DNA of 64,000 bases from Melitaea cinxia (Eukaryota > Arthropoda > Insecta > Lepidoptera > Nymphalidae): the NCBI RefSeq assembly GCF_905220565.1, contig NC_059416.1, forward strand, positions 4,836,001 through 4,900,000. Direction: 5' to 3'. A program made the position numbers and the translations under genes. The notes below the pieces were generated by a model. The model was not told the origin of the DNA and did no database searches. It worked only from the letters and a program-made list of their open reading frames with translations. This document shows, in pieces, positions 31,401 through 43,138 of this stretch. The stretch's first letter is position 1. Each line of letters starts with the position of its first letter.

Positions 31401-34003
31401 TATCGACTAATGGCGTTTGTATGGTAATTTTTATATTTGTGGCGTCAGTTTCAGCTACCGAAATGCTCGTTATCATATATTTTTGTTTATATTAATTCGA
31501 TTAATCACATTTTGTTCAAATATAGACCTACGAAAAATTGAGAATATTTATTAAATTTAGGTACTAGGTATAACTAAATTTAATACTTTTGTTACTTAAT
31601 TATGATTTACTTTTTAAAATTGGTCAGTATTATTTGTTTACTAGATAATCAGCTACGACTTCGCGTATTGCTCTCATAACAATACTGTATGTGACTAATC
31701 CAGTATATTGAATACGTACAATTATACCAGTAGGTATGTTAAAATCCAGGCTGACAATGCGAAGTTTCAATGCATGCGTAGTCTTCAATATTCGGCTAGT
31801 ATTTATTTAACGATAAAGGAAAACACCATGAGGAAAAACAATACTGTTCCTTTTTATGTTAGTTATTCCTAAATAGAAAAGCGTCGTAGATGAACAGATA
31901 GGTAGAGCTTTTTTGCATTTATTGTATTTGGATAAGCATCAAGCGCTTTAGACTGTTGCTATATGCGATAACATCAAAAACTTTAACTCATATTACCAAT
32001 TATTTGATACAGACAACAATCTGATTTTTTATGTTAGAGCCTGTTCTCGAGAAAATTTAAAAAATACGTGACTTGTAGTAGCAGAGTCCTCATAGAAATA
32101 TAGATATTATAACAAACATAACGAAACTTCGCATTTCGTCATTAAAAAAATAAAGAACTCTCTCTACTTGTACTCACAAGTATTAAAAAAATTAAAAATT
32201 CTAAAAAAAGGCTTAACTTACATATAAAATATTACTTTTATAACTTTTCTAGGTAGTTCATAGCTCGTAAGAAGTTTAAATTAAAAGAGTTGCCATAACG
32301 AATCATAATGATGGTTCTACTATTTTTTTTTGTTCAAAAAAATTTCGCTTTTTAAATTTATAATTCAAGAAAACGAATTTCACTGTAAACTATTATCGTT
32401 AAATATAAATTTTATCTCTTAGTTATTTATAATATTTTTGTAGCTTTATAAAAAGAGCACGCGTTGAAAAGGTGCATCAAAAGATGTTATCATACGTTTT
32501 ACTATACAAACGCATGATTGTGATGACAGAAAGGGCTCGTGCGATTTTTTTTTTCATGCGGAAGACGAAGGAGGCGAAAGCAAATACACTCGTTAGCCAC
32601 AAAGGCTTGGCACACTCCATACTCAAGAACTATCGTGTTTCCTTAAAAAAAATTGAAAAAAAGACAGCACATGCCGAAATCTGATTACATACCGCCATAT
32701 TTGATCAAAGGGTTGCCATTTATAAACGAGTAAAAACTACCGATCCGACCTTTTTGCACCCGCGTTTTTTCATCCGAAAAAATGCAAAATCGATTCAGCA
32801 GATGTCCGCAAATAGAAAGGGTTTGATAGGATTTTCAATAAAAAATGACGGTCGCATCAGTAAACAATGGTTTTAAACCGTTATGGATCGACTGTCTAAA
32901 TTCGCTATTATAAGTTAAAGAGTTGTTTTCTGATATTTATTAATAATTTCGAGCGTTTAATAGATCTACTGGTAGTCAGGAAATTGATTTTTTGCTCATT
33001 GCTAATTATTGTAAAGGCTTCATTAATCATATAGAAATGAGAAGATAGACATGATATTTAAAAAAAGAATTTGATTCAATACAAAGATATAACTATAAAT
33101 AAACAGGCAGATTATAGATAAATATGTGATAATAGGTTTATTTATTTATGAATATTGTATAACACAATAAATTAGTAAATTGTAAAATAGGATGTCTTCA
33201 TTCTAAAATATATTCTTACCTGTCAACCTTAAGACGTATAAGAGCGGACTTTGTAATTGTATATTATCGGAAACACCTAACTGAAATAAAAAACAGCTGA
33301 AGAAAGAATAAAGTAAGTAGTAATTATTAAATTCAATACAAAAGCAATAAATATACGTATGTTGCACTCCAATACGTACATATGTATATATAAAAGGCAG
33401 AATTAAATGTTTTTCATCATTCAAAAATGTGAAAAATAATTTCTAAAGCTTAAAATTTTTTCTCTCATAATTAATTATAACAATGGGAATTTCGATGTCA
33501 TTTACACAGCAATAACAAGGATTCGAAATTACTTAAGTATGATCGTACCATTACGCCTTCTTAAGTTCCTCCAAAAAACGCACAAAACCCTATTAAGACC
33601 CGCGATCAACATTCTACCAGTATCGAAAACACTTTTATTGGCAATCATTAAATACTTTCAATCTTAAAACTACGGTATAAAGTCTAAAATATATAACATA
33701 CTAAATGAAAAGTATCAAATTATATTGGATGTTTCGTACTATGGTATGCAACGTAAATTCTATTATCGAGTTCCATGTATGGAGATGAAAGGGAAATCCC
33801 ACGGTAATATCGATAAACGCACTCTTGTTTTTGGCAGCTCCGTCTCAATTTAACTTACGTGCCGACAAAAGTGATATTTCGGAAAAAGTGTTCACATTTC
33901 ATAGCATTGTGATATCGATATTGTTTTTTTTTTTAATTTTGCTGTATTATTCATAGAGAAAAATCGAAAATTTATTAATAAAAATTATATGTAATAAAAA
34001 TCG
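28462..34003. other. Long AT-rich stretch without a gene
   Basis: About 5.5 kb with no supported gene and few recognisable repeats. Two places are less AT-rich and carry modest open frames with no similarity I know: 30170-30456 (both strands open) and 32455-32690. The string TTTCGTA appears in a similar setting near 29195 and 33730, probably a degraded dispersed repeat. Any exons here must be very short. Confidence 0.5.
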
Positions 34004-35176
34004 CGCTGGGGCGAAGCCATAGAGAAACATGGTGAGGCGCTCGCTGTATCACTAGATATCTCGAAGGCCTTCGACAGGGTTTGGCACGCAAGTCTTCTTA
34101 GCAAACTTCCTGCTTACGGCATCCCTGTTGACTTTTGTAGCTGGATTTCAGACTTTTTGAGTGAACGGTCGATCAGAGTGGTCGTGGACGGCTGCTCCTC
34201 TGACCTGATGGATATAAACGCCGGCGTCCCTCAAGGTTCTGTTCTCTCTGCAACTCTTTTCCTGCTCCATATTAACGACATGCTACGACCAAGCATTGTT
34301 GGATACGCAGATGACAGTACGATTGTTGAGAGATATTTGTCCAGCGCAAAAGACAGCAGGGACGTAATACGTTCTCAGAGAGAGGCCATGGTGGAACGAA
34401 CAAATTCAATACTGGAGCAAGTATCCCAATGGGGTGATTGCAACCTGGTCACGTTCAACGCCGCCAAAACGCAGGCCTGTTTATTCTCCACCAAACGGAG
34501 TCCTTTCAACTTGACTCCTACTTTCCGTGGTACACCTGTCCCTGTGTCCGATACCCTCGACCTCCTTGGCATAGAGTTGAATTCTAACCTCAACTTTGGC
34601 AATTACATTGAGTCCAAAGCGCAAACTGCGGCCAGAAAGCTTGGCATCTTAAATAAGGTTAAGCGATATTTCACGCCTAAACAGCTTCTTACGCTATACA
34701 AAGCTCAAATCCGATCGTGCATGGAATATTGTAGTCACTTGTGGGATGGCTCAGCCAAATATCAACTCGCCACACTGGACTCAGTGGAACGCAGAGCCAA
34801 GCGGCTTATCGGTAATGCCAGTTTGGTGAAATCTCTTCACACTCTGGCTCACCGAAGAAAGGTTGCCAGTCTAACGGTCTTTTACAGGTTGTACTTTGGA
34901 GAGTGTGCCCTGGAGCTGCACGAGCTCATACCCCCATCTCCTTTCTTCCATCGGACTTTCAGACGTACCGCAGGCTTTCATTCCTACCTGATTGATATAC
35001 CTTTCATACGTACAAAGCGCTTCGAATCATCTTTTTTAATGCGCACAGCCAAGGAATGGAATTCCCTGCCGGCGTCTGTATTTCCGAGTTCATATAACCC
35101 GAACATATTTAAAGCGCGAGTGAACAGGCTTCTTCTGGGCGAACTCGCTCCATCTTCGACCTCGTCTGTGCTCTAG
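34004..35176 (+). CDS. Reverse transcriptase, C-terminal 391 residues (LINE)
   Basis: The frame is open from the truncation point and has no start of its own (ATG or otherwise) that matters. It begins within the RT palm: SLDISKAFDRVWH (motif A aspartates) at 34050-34090, then GVPQGSVLSATLF, GYADDS (catalytic YADD) about 34300-34318, and the thumb region LGILNKVKRYF, YKAQIRSCMEYCSHLW and ERRAKRLIG. The end (RTAKEWNSLPASVF, FKARVNRLLLG) is the typical terminus of CR1/Jockey-type ORF2, as is the order of blocks. The upstream endonuclease and RT fingers are missing. No stops or shifts in 391 codons. Confidence 0.88.
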   Translation, partial: RWGEAIEKHGEALAVSLDISKAFDRVWHASLLSKLPAYGIPVDFCSWISDFLSERSIRVVVDGCSSDLMDINAGVPQGSVLSATLFLLHINDMLRPSIVGYADDSTIVERYLSSAKDSRDVIRSQREAMVERTNSILEQVSQWGDCNLVTFNAAKTQACLFSTKRSPFNLTPTFRGTPVPVSDTLDLLGIELNSNLNFGNYIESKAQTAARKLGILNKVKRYFTPKQLLTLYKAQIRSCMEYCSHLWDGSAKYQLATLDSVERRAKRLIGNASLVKSLHTLAHRRKVASLTVFYRLYFGECALELHELIPPSPFFHRTFRRTAGFHSYLIDIPFIRTKRFESSFLMRTAKEWNSLPASVFPSSYNPNIFKARVNRLLLGELAPSSTSSVL

Positions 35177-35211
35177 GGCTAGACTGAGGTCAAGAGTAAG
35201 CCCATATCGTA

Positions 35212-35267
<56 letters not shown>
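34004..35267 (+). mobile_element. Young 5'-truncated LINE insertion (CR1/Jockey group)
   Basis: A 1.26-kb retrotransposon 3' end: an open coding frame, a short 3' UTR (35177-35213) and an unbroken run of 54 A at 35214-35267. AAAAATCG precedes the 5' break and AAAATCG follows the A tail, compatible with a short target duplication, though the A run blurs its edge. The pure A tail and the intact frame mean a recent insertion. Truncation falls inside the reverse transcriptase, so the copy cannot move itself. Confidence 0.88.
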
Positions 35268-35269
<2 letters not shown>

Positions 35270-35502
35270 GAATATTTATTTACTTACGGCATGAAAATCT
35301 TGATCAAATAATCATTTTAAATATCATAACGTACTTTAAGTGAAAATACAATCGGATTGTACTGTTCTGGTCCGTTCTTCTCAACAGTTATTACTTTCAA
35401 AACAATATTTAATGGTTTAGTTTTACAAAACATTCAACATCATTGTAGTCTGTATAACAATGAGTACTGCAAATTAATGTCTATTTTTATATTTCTATAA
35501 AT
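35268..35502. other. Short AT-rich spacer
   Basis: Nothing recognisable; flank of the LINE insertion. Confidence 0.4.
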
Positions 35503-35828
35503 ATCATTACAGCCTATACAGTCCACTGCTGGACATAGGCCTCCACAAGTTGACGCCAAAAATAACGTGAACTCATGTGTTTTGCCCATAGTCACCACGC
35601 TGGGCAGGCGGGTTGGTGACCGCAGTACTGGCTTTGTCGCACCGAAGACGCTGCTGCCTGTCTTCGGCCTGTGTATTTCAAAGCCCGCAGTTGGATGGTT
35701 ATCCCGCCATTGGTTGGCTTCTTAAGTTCCAAGGTGGTTGTGGAACCTTGTTATCCCTTAGTCGCCTCTTACGACACCCACGGGAAGAGAGGGGGTGGCT
35801 AAATTTTTTAGTGCCGTAGCCACACAGC
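35503..35828 (-). repeat. (ATG)n-tailed RTE-like repeat, antisense
   Basis: Near full-length and very similar to 11763-12090 (both share CGTGAACTCATGTGTTTTGC and GGTTGTGGAACCTTGTTATC). The tail is reduced to ATCATT. Confidence 0.8.
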
Positions 35829-36429
35829 ACATTTCTATAAAGCCCATTTATAATTTAAGAAGAACAATACTTTTAGACAAAAGCTGTCTTCTACTATAAC
35901 AATTTACTTAAGTCTTATTACGAGCATTTTAGCACTATGTGTAATGTTAACCATCAATTGTGTTTAAAACATCATTGTTGAGAGTGTCCTATAACTGTCC
36001 AACCCTTTGTCTTTTCGACACCCTTAATAGGATTAAATTTAATCCCCATATTTACAACTGTTTTGTCAGCAGCAACAATTGACTGCCACAGTTACGGTAA
36101 CATTTGCAAAAGGTAGCGTCTTTGTTTTTACGGAATTGTTGTAAACTTTCTACCAATTCTGGGTTACGTCGTGTTTTGAGTTATTTGTTTTTTTATAAAC
36201 ATATATTTTTCTACTTCTATTTAGGGAGCTCTTTCAGCTCTATTAATTGTTTTGAAATTATAAGAAACCGAGAAAAAAACTTTTGTTTATATATCTATTC
36301 TTTAGTACTTATGTTTTTCTGAGAAATGTATATTATTGTGTTAATAATTTCGTCCTGTACGGACGGAATTCTTATTAAAATATTTGGACCACCTGGTTTT
36401 GCAGTCTCGATTACGTGTTCAAATAGGGT
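35829..36429. other. AT-rich spacer
   Basis: No gene seen; the T-rich frame at 36104-36322 looks fortuitous. Confidence 0.4.
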
Positions 36430-36575
36430 TGTGTTACTGTGGTGAGTACGGCAGAGCCTCTTGGGGTTGTAAAGTCGGCAACGCGCTTGGCCTTATAAAT
36501 GCCATTGGTGTTTCAGGCATCCATAGAGTATCGACTTATCATTAGGCTGACCGAAACTTGCCCTATAAGTGGTAT
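36430..36575 (+). repeat. Zenon-like tail repeat
   Basis: TTGTGTTACTGTGGTGAG, GTCGGCAACGCGCTTGGCC, then TGTTTCAGGCATCCATAG and a final A run. Diverged copy of the family at 46968. Confidence 0.6.
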
Positions 36576-37346
36576 AAAAAAATGGTTAGTTATATTTTCC
36601 AAACAAAATAAGCTTACAGTTTATTAAAATCGTCTGGATGAACACAGAAACATAGATTGCGTATAGTTTCCAGAAAGATACATTGTAAATAATGCTATTG
36701 TATTTAAAACTGTGTCTGTTTGTGTCTGATGATCGGATTCAATCTCGAATCAATCTCTCGGCCGAAAATGCATCATTCAAGTAGGGCTACCATAACTTTA
36801 AATTTTCACTTTCTGAAATATTTTCATAGATCTAAAATAACTGTCTAAGTGTAAGTTTTTGATTAAAGTTGAAAAGTGACATACAACTGTAGAATCGATG
36901 TAAGTGTAAAAGATCGGTTTCCAGACAAACACGCTACATCACTATTGATTAAAGTCGATACAGTAGAGTCAGTAACAAATGTTATTCAAAGCTTGAAGTA
37001 GGAATATAAAAATGGTCTTAATTTATTACTCTATATAGTATTACTAGTGTTTGAATCCAGACAGTAATAAAAACATTTAAAAGGAGCTGCTATGTATCGA
37101 AATAAAATTTATAATTAACTACTTTTAGTGACTTTTACTATTTAAAAAAAAAATATTACATATGCACCTAAATTTAATATATTATAATCAATAACACTAT
37201 GTTTTGATTGCAGCAATATTTATTATGTTTGGTTTAAAGATGGAAATACAATGATTTCAGTGCACTACTTCGCTTATTTTGTTTTTATAAAAAAATCGAA
37301 AATAATCATAAGAAAATCGGTTAATGAACTCGTATTGTTTGTTTTT
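36576..37346. other. AT-rich spacer
   Basis: No gene or named repeat. Confidence 0.4.
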
Positions 37347-37425
37347 AACCGACTTCAAAAAAAGGAGGAGGTTACTCAATTCGACCGTATATATATATAT
37401 ATATTTTTTTTTAATGGAGTCATGA
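37347..37425 (+). repeat. ACCGACTTC-type repeat, first 75 bases only
   Basis: TTAACCGACTTCAAAAAAAG, GGAGGTTACTCAATTCGACC and the (TA)n, then the match stops. 3' part deleted or never present. Confidence 0.75.
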
Positions 37426-38422
37426 CCTTTTGGTCTGAATTTTTCGAGCGCAAGGCAAACAATGAATGAGATGTGAAATAAGACGTTCTCGATCATTGAA
37501 TTTGAAAATAAAATCACTTTTACTAGACATGTCTCGTAGTTCCACCCGCATTTCTATGAGCCTACTTTCATATATATAAATAAGTTTAGTATTGTAGCAG
37601 TTTTTCGATTAAAAGTAAACTATGTATGACACACACACACACTCGACTTTCGCAGTAGAATAAAAATCTTCAGTTGTGTTCTGCGATTACAGAATACAAA
37701 TACAAATGGCTGGACTACACGAACCATTTGTATAGTCTAGATATCGATCGACGAATATATACGAGTACACAGATGACCGATGTTTTCTATTGCATCACAT
37801 ATAGTATAACAGAGTTTATGAGTAACATAACCAGGTTTTTTTACTAACTTTTGTTTAATTGCTGGTACTTTTCAAATTTCTATATGGCAGCCCTACATTC
37901 AAGGAATCTCTAACAAGCCCTTATATAGACGACGCTTAGAGACGGTCAAAAGAGACGATAGGTTAACGCCTTTACCATTTTGTGAGGAATCCGATTCGAT
38001 TGAAAAACAATTGTCATCAACATAACTCATACGTATACTATGGCCTTTTCAGATATTGTATAGAATGAGTCATGTTATTAAGGTTGCCAGGTAGGTAAAT
38101 AAGGATAAGTTTAGGACTTTTATTCTTTTTTTAAATAACTACATGAAATAAAGACTATACTCGTATACTATACTTTATATCTCAAATGGAAAAGGAATTA
38201 AAAATGCCTAAATTACTTTTTAATAAAAATAAACTAAATCTGCAGGGTCTAAGTTGCCTAAATGTCTTCAGATCCACTGTCCCGTGACTGAGTAGTCAAA
38301 CTTGGACATGGTCAGATGTCAACGGTGCTTATCTCTTACAATTTATTATCTTATACATTTATTTAAAATAATAAAAACAAACGCATACACAAAACTTTAA
38401 AAATATAAAATTAAAAAAGTGT
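37426..38422. other. AT-rich spacer
   Basis: No gene seen. A short (CA)n at about 37630-37642. Confidence 0.4.
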
Positions 38423-38548
38423 GTGTTGACTTATGTGCACCCGTATGTTATACTTCATTGACTAGCTAACTTCAGGGTGTCGGTTTGTTGCGACGGTGTG
38501 CGCGCGCATCGTAAAAATTTACTTTCATCATTTTTCCCTAACGCGCCA
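38423..38548 (+). repeat. Member of an inverted repeat pair, left
   Basis: TTATACTTCATTGACTAGCT, GGGTGTCGGTTTGTTGCGAC and CATCGTAAAAATTTACT recur in inverted order at 39866-40024. Class unknown; the GC-containing core suggests an old transposon end. Confidence 0.6.
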
Positions 38549-38562
38549 AAAGAAGTATTAAT

Positions 38563-38612
38563 TTTAAAAAAAATACAGTCGAATTGAGAACCTCCTCCTT
38601 TTTTTAAGTCGG
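38563..38612 (-). repeat. ACCGACTTC-type repeat end, antisense
   Basis: ATACAGTCGAATTGAGAACC and TTTTTTTAAGTCGGTTAAG: the purine-rich terminal 50 bases only. Confidence 0.7.
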
Positions 38613-38669
38613 TTAAGAAAGGCGCACTATTTGTCACATTATAATCCCGTTTTTTATCTTTATGTAATA

Positions 38670-38998
38670 CTAGCTGACCCCGCAAACGTCATTTTGCCAT
38701 CATTACAGCCTATACAGTCCACTGCTGGACATAGGCCTCCACAAGTTTACGCCAAAAATAACGTGAACTCATGGGTTTTGCCCATAGTCACCACGCTGGG
38801 CAGGCGGGTCATTTTGCCATATAAGTGGTTAACCCCCCTGAATCACCCCCCCCCCTTATAACTTAGCTCTATGAAAAATAGATGTTGATTGATTCTCAAA
38901 TCTACCCGATATGCACACAAAACTTCATAAAAATCAGCCCAGCCGTTTCGGAGGAGTATTGTAAATGACATTGTGACACGAGAATTTTACATATAAGA
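38670..38998 (-). mobile_element. Helitron-like element, interrupted
   Basis: Plus-strand CTAGCTGACCCCGCAAACGT... matches 26492-26694 but is split by a 109-base insertion at 38701-38809. It resumes with CATTTTGCCATATAAGTGG, passes CAGCCCAGCCGTTTCGGAGG and ends GACACGAGAATTTTACATAT. Confidence 0.68.
38701..38809 (-). repeat. 5'-truncated (ATG)n-tail repeat with 11-bp target duplication
   Basis: Only the tail-proximal 109 bases (CATTACAGCCTATACAGTCC to TGGGCAGGCGGGT on the plus strand) are present. CATTTTGCCAT flanks them on both sides (38690-38700 and 38810-38820). It is a clean case of a retroposed, 5'-truncated copy. Confidence 0.92.
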
Positions 38999-38999
38999 T

Positions 39000-39865
39000 T
39001 TTTCACTGAATTTTTATTCCATCAAAATAAAATATAGCATATGTCACTTCTAAATAGTGTAGCTTTCTGTTAGTGAAAGAATTTTCGTGATCGGATTAGT
39101 ATTTGCGAAGATTACCTTCTACAAACAAACAAAGTTACAAATTTATAATTACTTTATAATATTAGTAAAGATAAGTCTGCAGAATAAACGTATGTATGTT
39201 TATTTACTTCACGTGTTTTTGGTATTTTGTATAAATTTCTTCTAGTTCGCATTTTATGGTATATATAGGAATGTTTTGTAGTTTTATTTGCCATGTTTAC
39301 GTTTATTTTATATAAGAGGTTGTAAATAGAACAAAACACTACATGTATAATATTGCAAGAAAACGATCCGTTTTATTTATTTTTTGTTACAAGCTCAATT
39401 GCCCATAAAAAAAGTTTTATATTTCTTAGTTTTTTTTTCATTGATCTTTGTCTTGTAACCAAATATAATCTGATAAACAATTCTCTTTTAGCATTAAGAC
39501 CGCCTTTGTTCATATCTCTGTGTCCTATTGTTATATGTATTGTTATTTTTCTTTTTCTGAGTAGTGTAGTAGTGCAATAAAAAGCATTGTTATAATTGCT
39601 ATTATTTCACTCTTGTCGTTTGTTTTACACTTATTGTTATCACCAACTTTCACTTAATGTTTAACTCAAATTTCGAAGTATTCAATTGACGAAATGTATG
39701 TACTCACATAACTATCCTACGTCTGTATCAAATCGGATAATATTTTATTGCGTTCTTTATTGTCAGCACAAGGTTTGTAAAAAAAAATAGTCACACAAAA
39801 AATGGTGATATGAAGTTTGCCGTGTCAGTTAGCATCAAATGAAATGTGGTCATTTTGGAAGCTAG
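39000..39865. other. AT-rich spacer
   Basis: No gene. At 39770-39835 a remnant (TATGAAGTTTGCCGTGTCAG) of a Helitron-like 3' end; a similar one is at 13225-13270. Confidence 0.4.
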
Positions 39866-40024
39866 GCGCGTTTGGGAAAAATTATGCGAGTCAATTTTTT
39901 ACGATGTGCGCACACAGCGTCACGAAAAAAATCGACACCCCGTAGTTAACTAGTCAACGAAGAAGAAGTTAGCAACATGAAGTTAGCTAGCCAATGAAGT
40001 ATAACTTCTTACGTGTGTACGTAT
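39866..40024 (-). repeat. Member of an inverted repeat pair, right
   Basis: On the minus strand TTATACTTCATTGGCTAGCT, CGGGGTGTCGATTTTTTTCG and CACATCGTAAAAAATTGACT match 38423-38548. It is longer because the CTAACTTC segment is duplicated. Confidence 0.6.
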
Positions 40025-40029
40025 AAATA

Positions 40030-40215
40030 CATACGTTTTTTATACATTTATGGTGACAAACAAGCGAATGGTCTGTCTGATTTTAAGCGGAAACTTTAGC
40101 CTATAGACGCCTGCAATGCCAGTAGCATTCCTAGCGCGTTGTCAATTCTACAAACGAATCTCGCGAGGAGCTCTGGGTATCATACTCAATACAGGAATAC
40201 TCAAGAACAGTATTA
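40030..40215 (-). repeat. Zenon-like tail repeat, antisense
   Basis: GGTGACAAACAAGCGAATGG (complement of CGCTTGTTTGCC), GACGCCTGCAATGCCAGTAG and CTAGCGCGTTGTCAATTCT mark a diverged antisense copy. Confidence 0.6.
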
Positions 40216-40682
40216 TTTCACTGTGATATTCTATTAGATTTCCGTGATAAAGCTATTAGACTTGTATGTCTCGTTTTTACAAAAACATCTAGAACTTGAC
40301 TTACAAAAACTTATTTTATTGTAATAAATTTGCGTTTACATGCAAGTACAAATAATTCGAGCAATATGCGTGAGCTCTGCCTTGCACCTGACAGGTAACA
40401 TTGACTTGTCTGATTAAAAATTCGTGTTTCCCTGTCGGTATACTTACCACCAAAATACATATCTTTATAAAATGTATAAATAAACAATAATTTGCCAGAT
40501 ATGTTACAATAAGTTTTTTTCGCCTGTGGTATTATAATAATGCATACATGTTTAACAAAAGGCATGGGCATTTTGAGCCCGTGAAATTTAATTTTTAAAT
40601 AATTTTGTTTTATAACCAAAACCCAAATATTACAAAAAAAAAAAACAATAATCATAGACCATACATTCAGACCATACATAGA
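40216..40682. other. AT-rich spacer
   Basis: A 122-codon minus-strand frame (40679-40311) spans this but shows no protein family, signal or conserved start, so I do not call it a gene. Confidence 0.35.
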
Positions 40683-40775
40683 TCTGAGAGATCTGAGACA
40701 CGTACATCTGAGAGACGTCTATAAGCTACGGTTATTGCTTACCATCAGGCGAGGCGTACGCTTGTTTGCCGACCT
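40683..40775 (+). repeat. Zenon-like tail repeat, last 90 bases
   Basis: GACGTCTATAAGCTACGGTT, CATCAGGCGAGGCGTACGCT and TTGTTTGCCGACCTC, then directly the next repeat. A short tandem of ATCTGAGA precedes it. Confidence 0.65.
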
Positions 40776-41155
40776 CATCATCATCATTATTCCAGCCTAT
40801 TGCAGTCTACTGCTGGACATAGGCCTACACAAGTTCCCGCAATGCGTGAACTCATGTGTGTTGCCCAAAGTTACCACGCTGGGCAGGCGGGTTGGTGACC
40901 GCAGGGCTGGCTTTATCGCACCTAAGACGCTGCTGCCCGTCTTCGGCCTATGTGTTTCAAAGCCAGCGGTTAGATGGTTATCCCGCCATCGGTCAGCTTC
41001 TTAAGTTCCAAGGTGGTAGTGGAACCTTGTTATCCCTTAGTCGCCTCTTACGACACCCACGGGTTAGTACCGTAGCCACACACATTTTTATAATATATTT
41101 TAACTCCTCACTTTTACTCTTCACTTTATTCTTTGGTGCCGTAGCCATACAGCAT
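40776..41155 (-). repeat. (ATG)n-tailed RTE-like repeat, antisense, internally altered
   Basis: CATCATCATTATTCCAGCC start, then the body as far as CCTCTTACGACACCCACGGG. The head end appears twice, GTACCGTAGCCACACAC near 41068 and GGTGCCGTAGCCATACAGC near 41137, with AT-rich DNA between. Confidence 0.75.
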
Positions 41156-41244
41156 CGACCGCAGACCTAATTGTATATATATATAAAAAAAACTAGTACG
41201 ATTGAAAAGTAACATTCGTGTAAAAAATTGAAGGTATAAAAATA

Positions 41245-41572
41245 TTACGATTCAGCCTGTAACATCCCACTGCTTGGCGTAAGCCTCTATCTCCGTGAAA
41301 GAGAAGGATTGCAGCTTAATCCACCACCCTGCTCCACTGCGGGTTGGCGGGTATGTTACTACCATGAGTAACCATCGCTATCAGCTTTTTATGATAACAA
41401 CCGTAGCCGACGGCTTGATGTGCTCTCTGAGGTACGATGGGGTGATCCACAAGGACAGACATCCAAACTGGAAAGAAATATTTGTACAAATACAAATAAC
41501 CATCCCGTGCGGGAATCGAATCCGCAAACCGTCGGCGTATTAAGCCACTACACGCACCACACCACCAGAGCG
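41245..41572 (-). repeat. SINE (tRNA-derived), antisense
   Basis: On the minus strand the head has GGTGCGTGTAGTGGCTTAA (A-box region) and GCGGATTCGATTCCCGC (B box), the middle CAGTTTGGATGTCTGTCC, and the 3' end GGAGATAGAGG...CAGTGGGATGTTACAGGCTG. Same tail as SINE-A with a different head; closest to 12190-12500. Confidence 0.75.
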
Positions 41573-42041
41573 GTTATTTTTATAATAATTATTACTTTCA
41601 CATAGCACTCTCGAGCGCGAGTGTATTTTAAGATATTTATTAATATAATGCATTTTGTCATAAATGGCATAATAAGAAAATGTCACGGTCGGCGCTTTGC
41701 AACGAGCTTTAAAAATACTCAACTGACTCGTATTTTGACCACTTATTAGAGAATAGAAATATTGCAACCTATATTCTTTTTTACCTTAGAGTTTTTAGAA
41801 ATGATTTATAGACAATCTTCCATGTTACAAAAATGAATAAAGGTGTCATTAATTTTGGTATATTATTAACCTTTAATAAGTGACATATGACATATGATTG
41901 GTCAAATTGTTATAAGGCTACAAGCTAGACGATCCGTTAGTCAGACGTTATTCTGTCTTTTCATTTCATATTCATGTCATAGTCATTTTTATTTAACTGG
42001 CAGAAGATAAAAAATAGAACAAAGATATTACTTATTTGTTA
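41573..42041. other. AT-rich spacer
   Basis: No gene seen. Confidence 0.4.
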
Positions 42042-42355
42042 TTAGCTGTGCTCGCGACTTGGTTTGCGTGGAATAGGGAATTTACTTGTTCAACGTGATT
42101 CTTTAAATTGGCATAACTTTTTTACTGATGAGCCAATTGATATAACACAAACACATTATATTAGTGAAAACCACATCTAAACCGGATAAGCTGTTGCTGA
42201 GATTAGCGTGCACAAACGCACAGACAAACAGACAAAAATTCTGACAATTATTGTTTTGGGTGCTATTTCCGTTGATAAAGGTCTCAATAATATTTTTTCT
42301 CATATATATTAAATGTACAGACAGCGACCCGTTACATTTTTATTATATGTATAGA
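42042..42355 (-). mobile_element. Helitron-like element, diverged
   Basis: Plus-strand TTAGCTGTGCTCGCGACTTG start, CACAGACAAACAGACAAAAA inside and a TATTATATGTATAGAT end. Same plan as 13329 but a different internal sequence. Confidence 0.55.
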
Positions 42356-43138
42356 TAAGTTGGTTTTGAATTTGTATCCTGATTCTAAAATCAAATTAGT
42401 CGTATTTTCGATTATAAATCTAAAAAAAACTAAACTGGATTAAAATTAAGTTATATCTTAGTTGTGTTTAAATGCAGGCTACACTTTGATATAACCTTGC
42501 AAATAGCGCATATTCTTAGGCGTTTTAGTGGAAAAATTGTAACCGCAAACCGGTAAGCACTATGCGCATACATTTTGTAGGATCCCGGATATTAAAATAG
42601 GTACATATTTTGTGTAGCTTGTCTACGTCAGACATTTTGTTATGTGACCTGAGAATTTTTATTTTATATTGTATAAGCACGGTCGTCTGTTCCTAAGATA
42701 GGCTTTGATGTGAATCTCAATAAGGAGCACTGGATACGACTACACGCAGCCAAGTAAAACTGTTTAACCTCTATCCTATCATCGGCCAGCCAAAATATCT
42801 TATGTAATTTATATTATTTTGTTTTATTTTTATGTCCTTTGTTTTTAATATTTAATTTGATATTTATAATTTTTACTAAAAATAGTTTTATTAGATCATT
42901 GTTACTAACACTTTTTATGGACAACTTTTGTCTGAAATAAATGAATGTTATGATTATTATTATTTATATATGCAGATAGCACAAAAAATAATTGAAAGTT
43001 ATGTAATTTAAATGATGGAATAAACAAGTATGATTTCGATTTACTGTGAATAATAAATATTGTACTTGATTAAATACGGCCAGATAAAATTTTACGTTTA
43101 TATTTTAATATGTTATTTGTTGTTATTGGACATCATTA
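42356..43138. other. AT-rich spacer
   Basis: No gene. A SINE-B end fragment, GTCGTCTGTTCCTAAGATAG, lies near 42683. Confidence 0.4.

Noticed and set aside
34375..34602. Minus-strand frame within the LINE at 34004
   Set aside because: Shadow of the RT coding frame.
40311..40679. 122-codon minus-strand frame
   Set aside because: No family, signal or splice evidence; its stop falls within an AATAAAATAA string of AT-rich DNA, and part of it overlaps repeat-like sequence.
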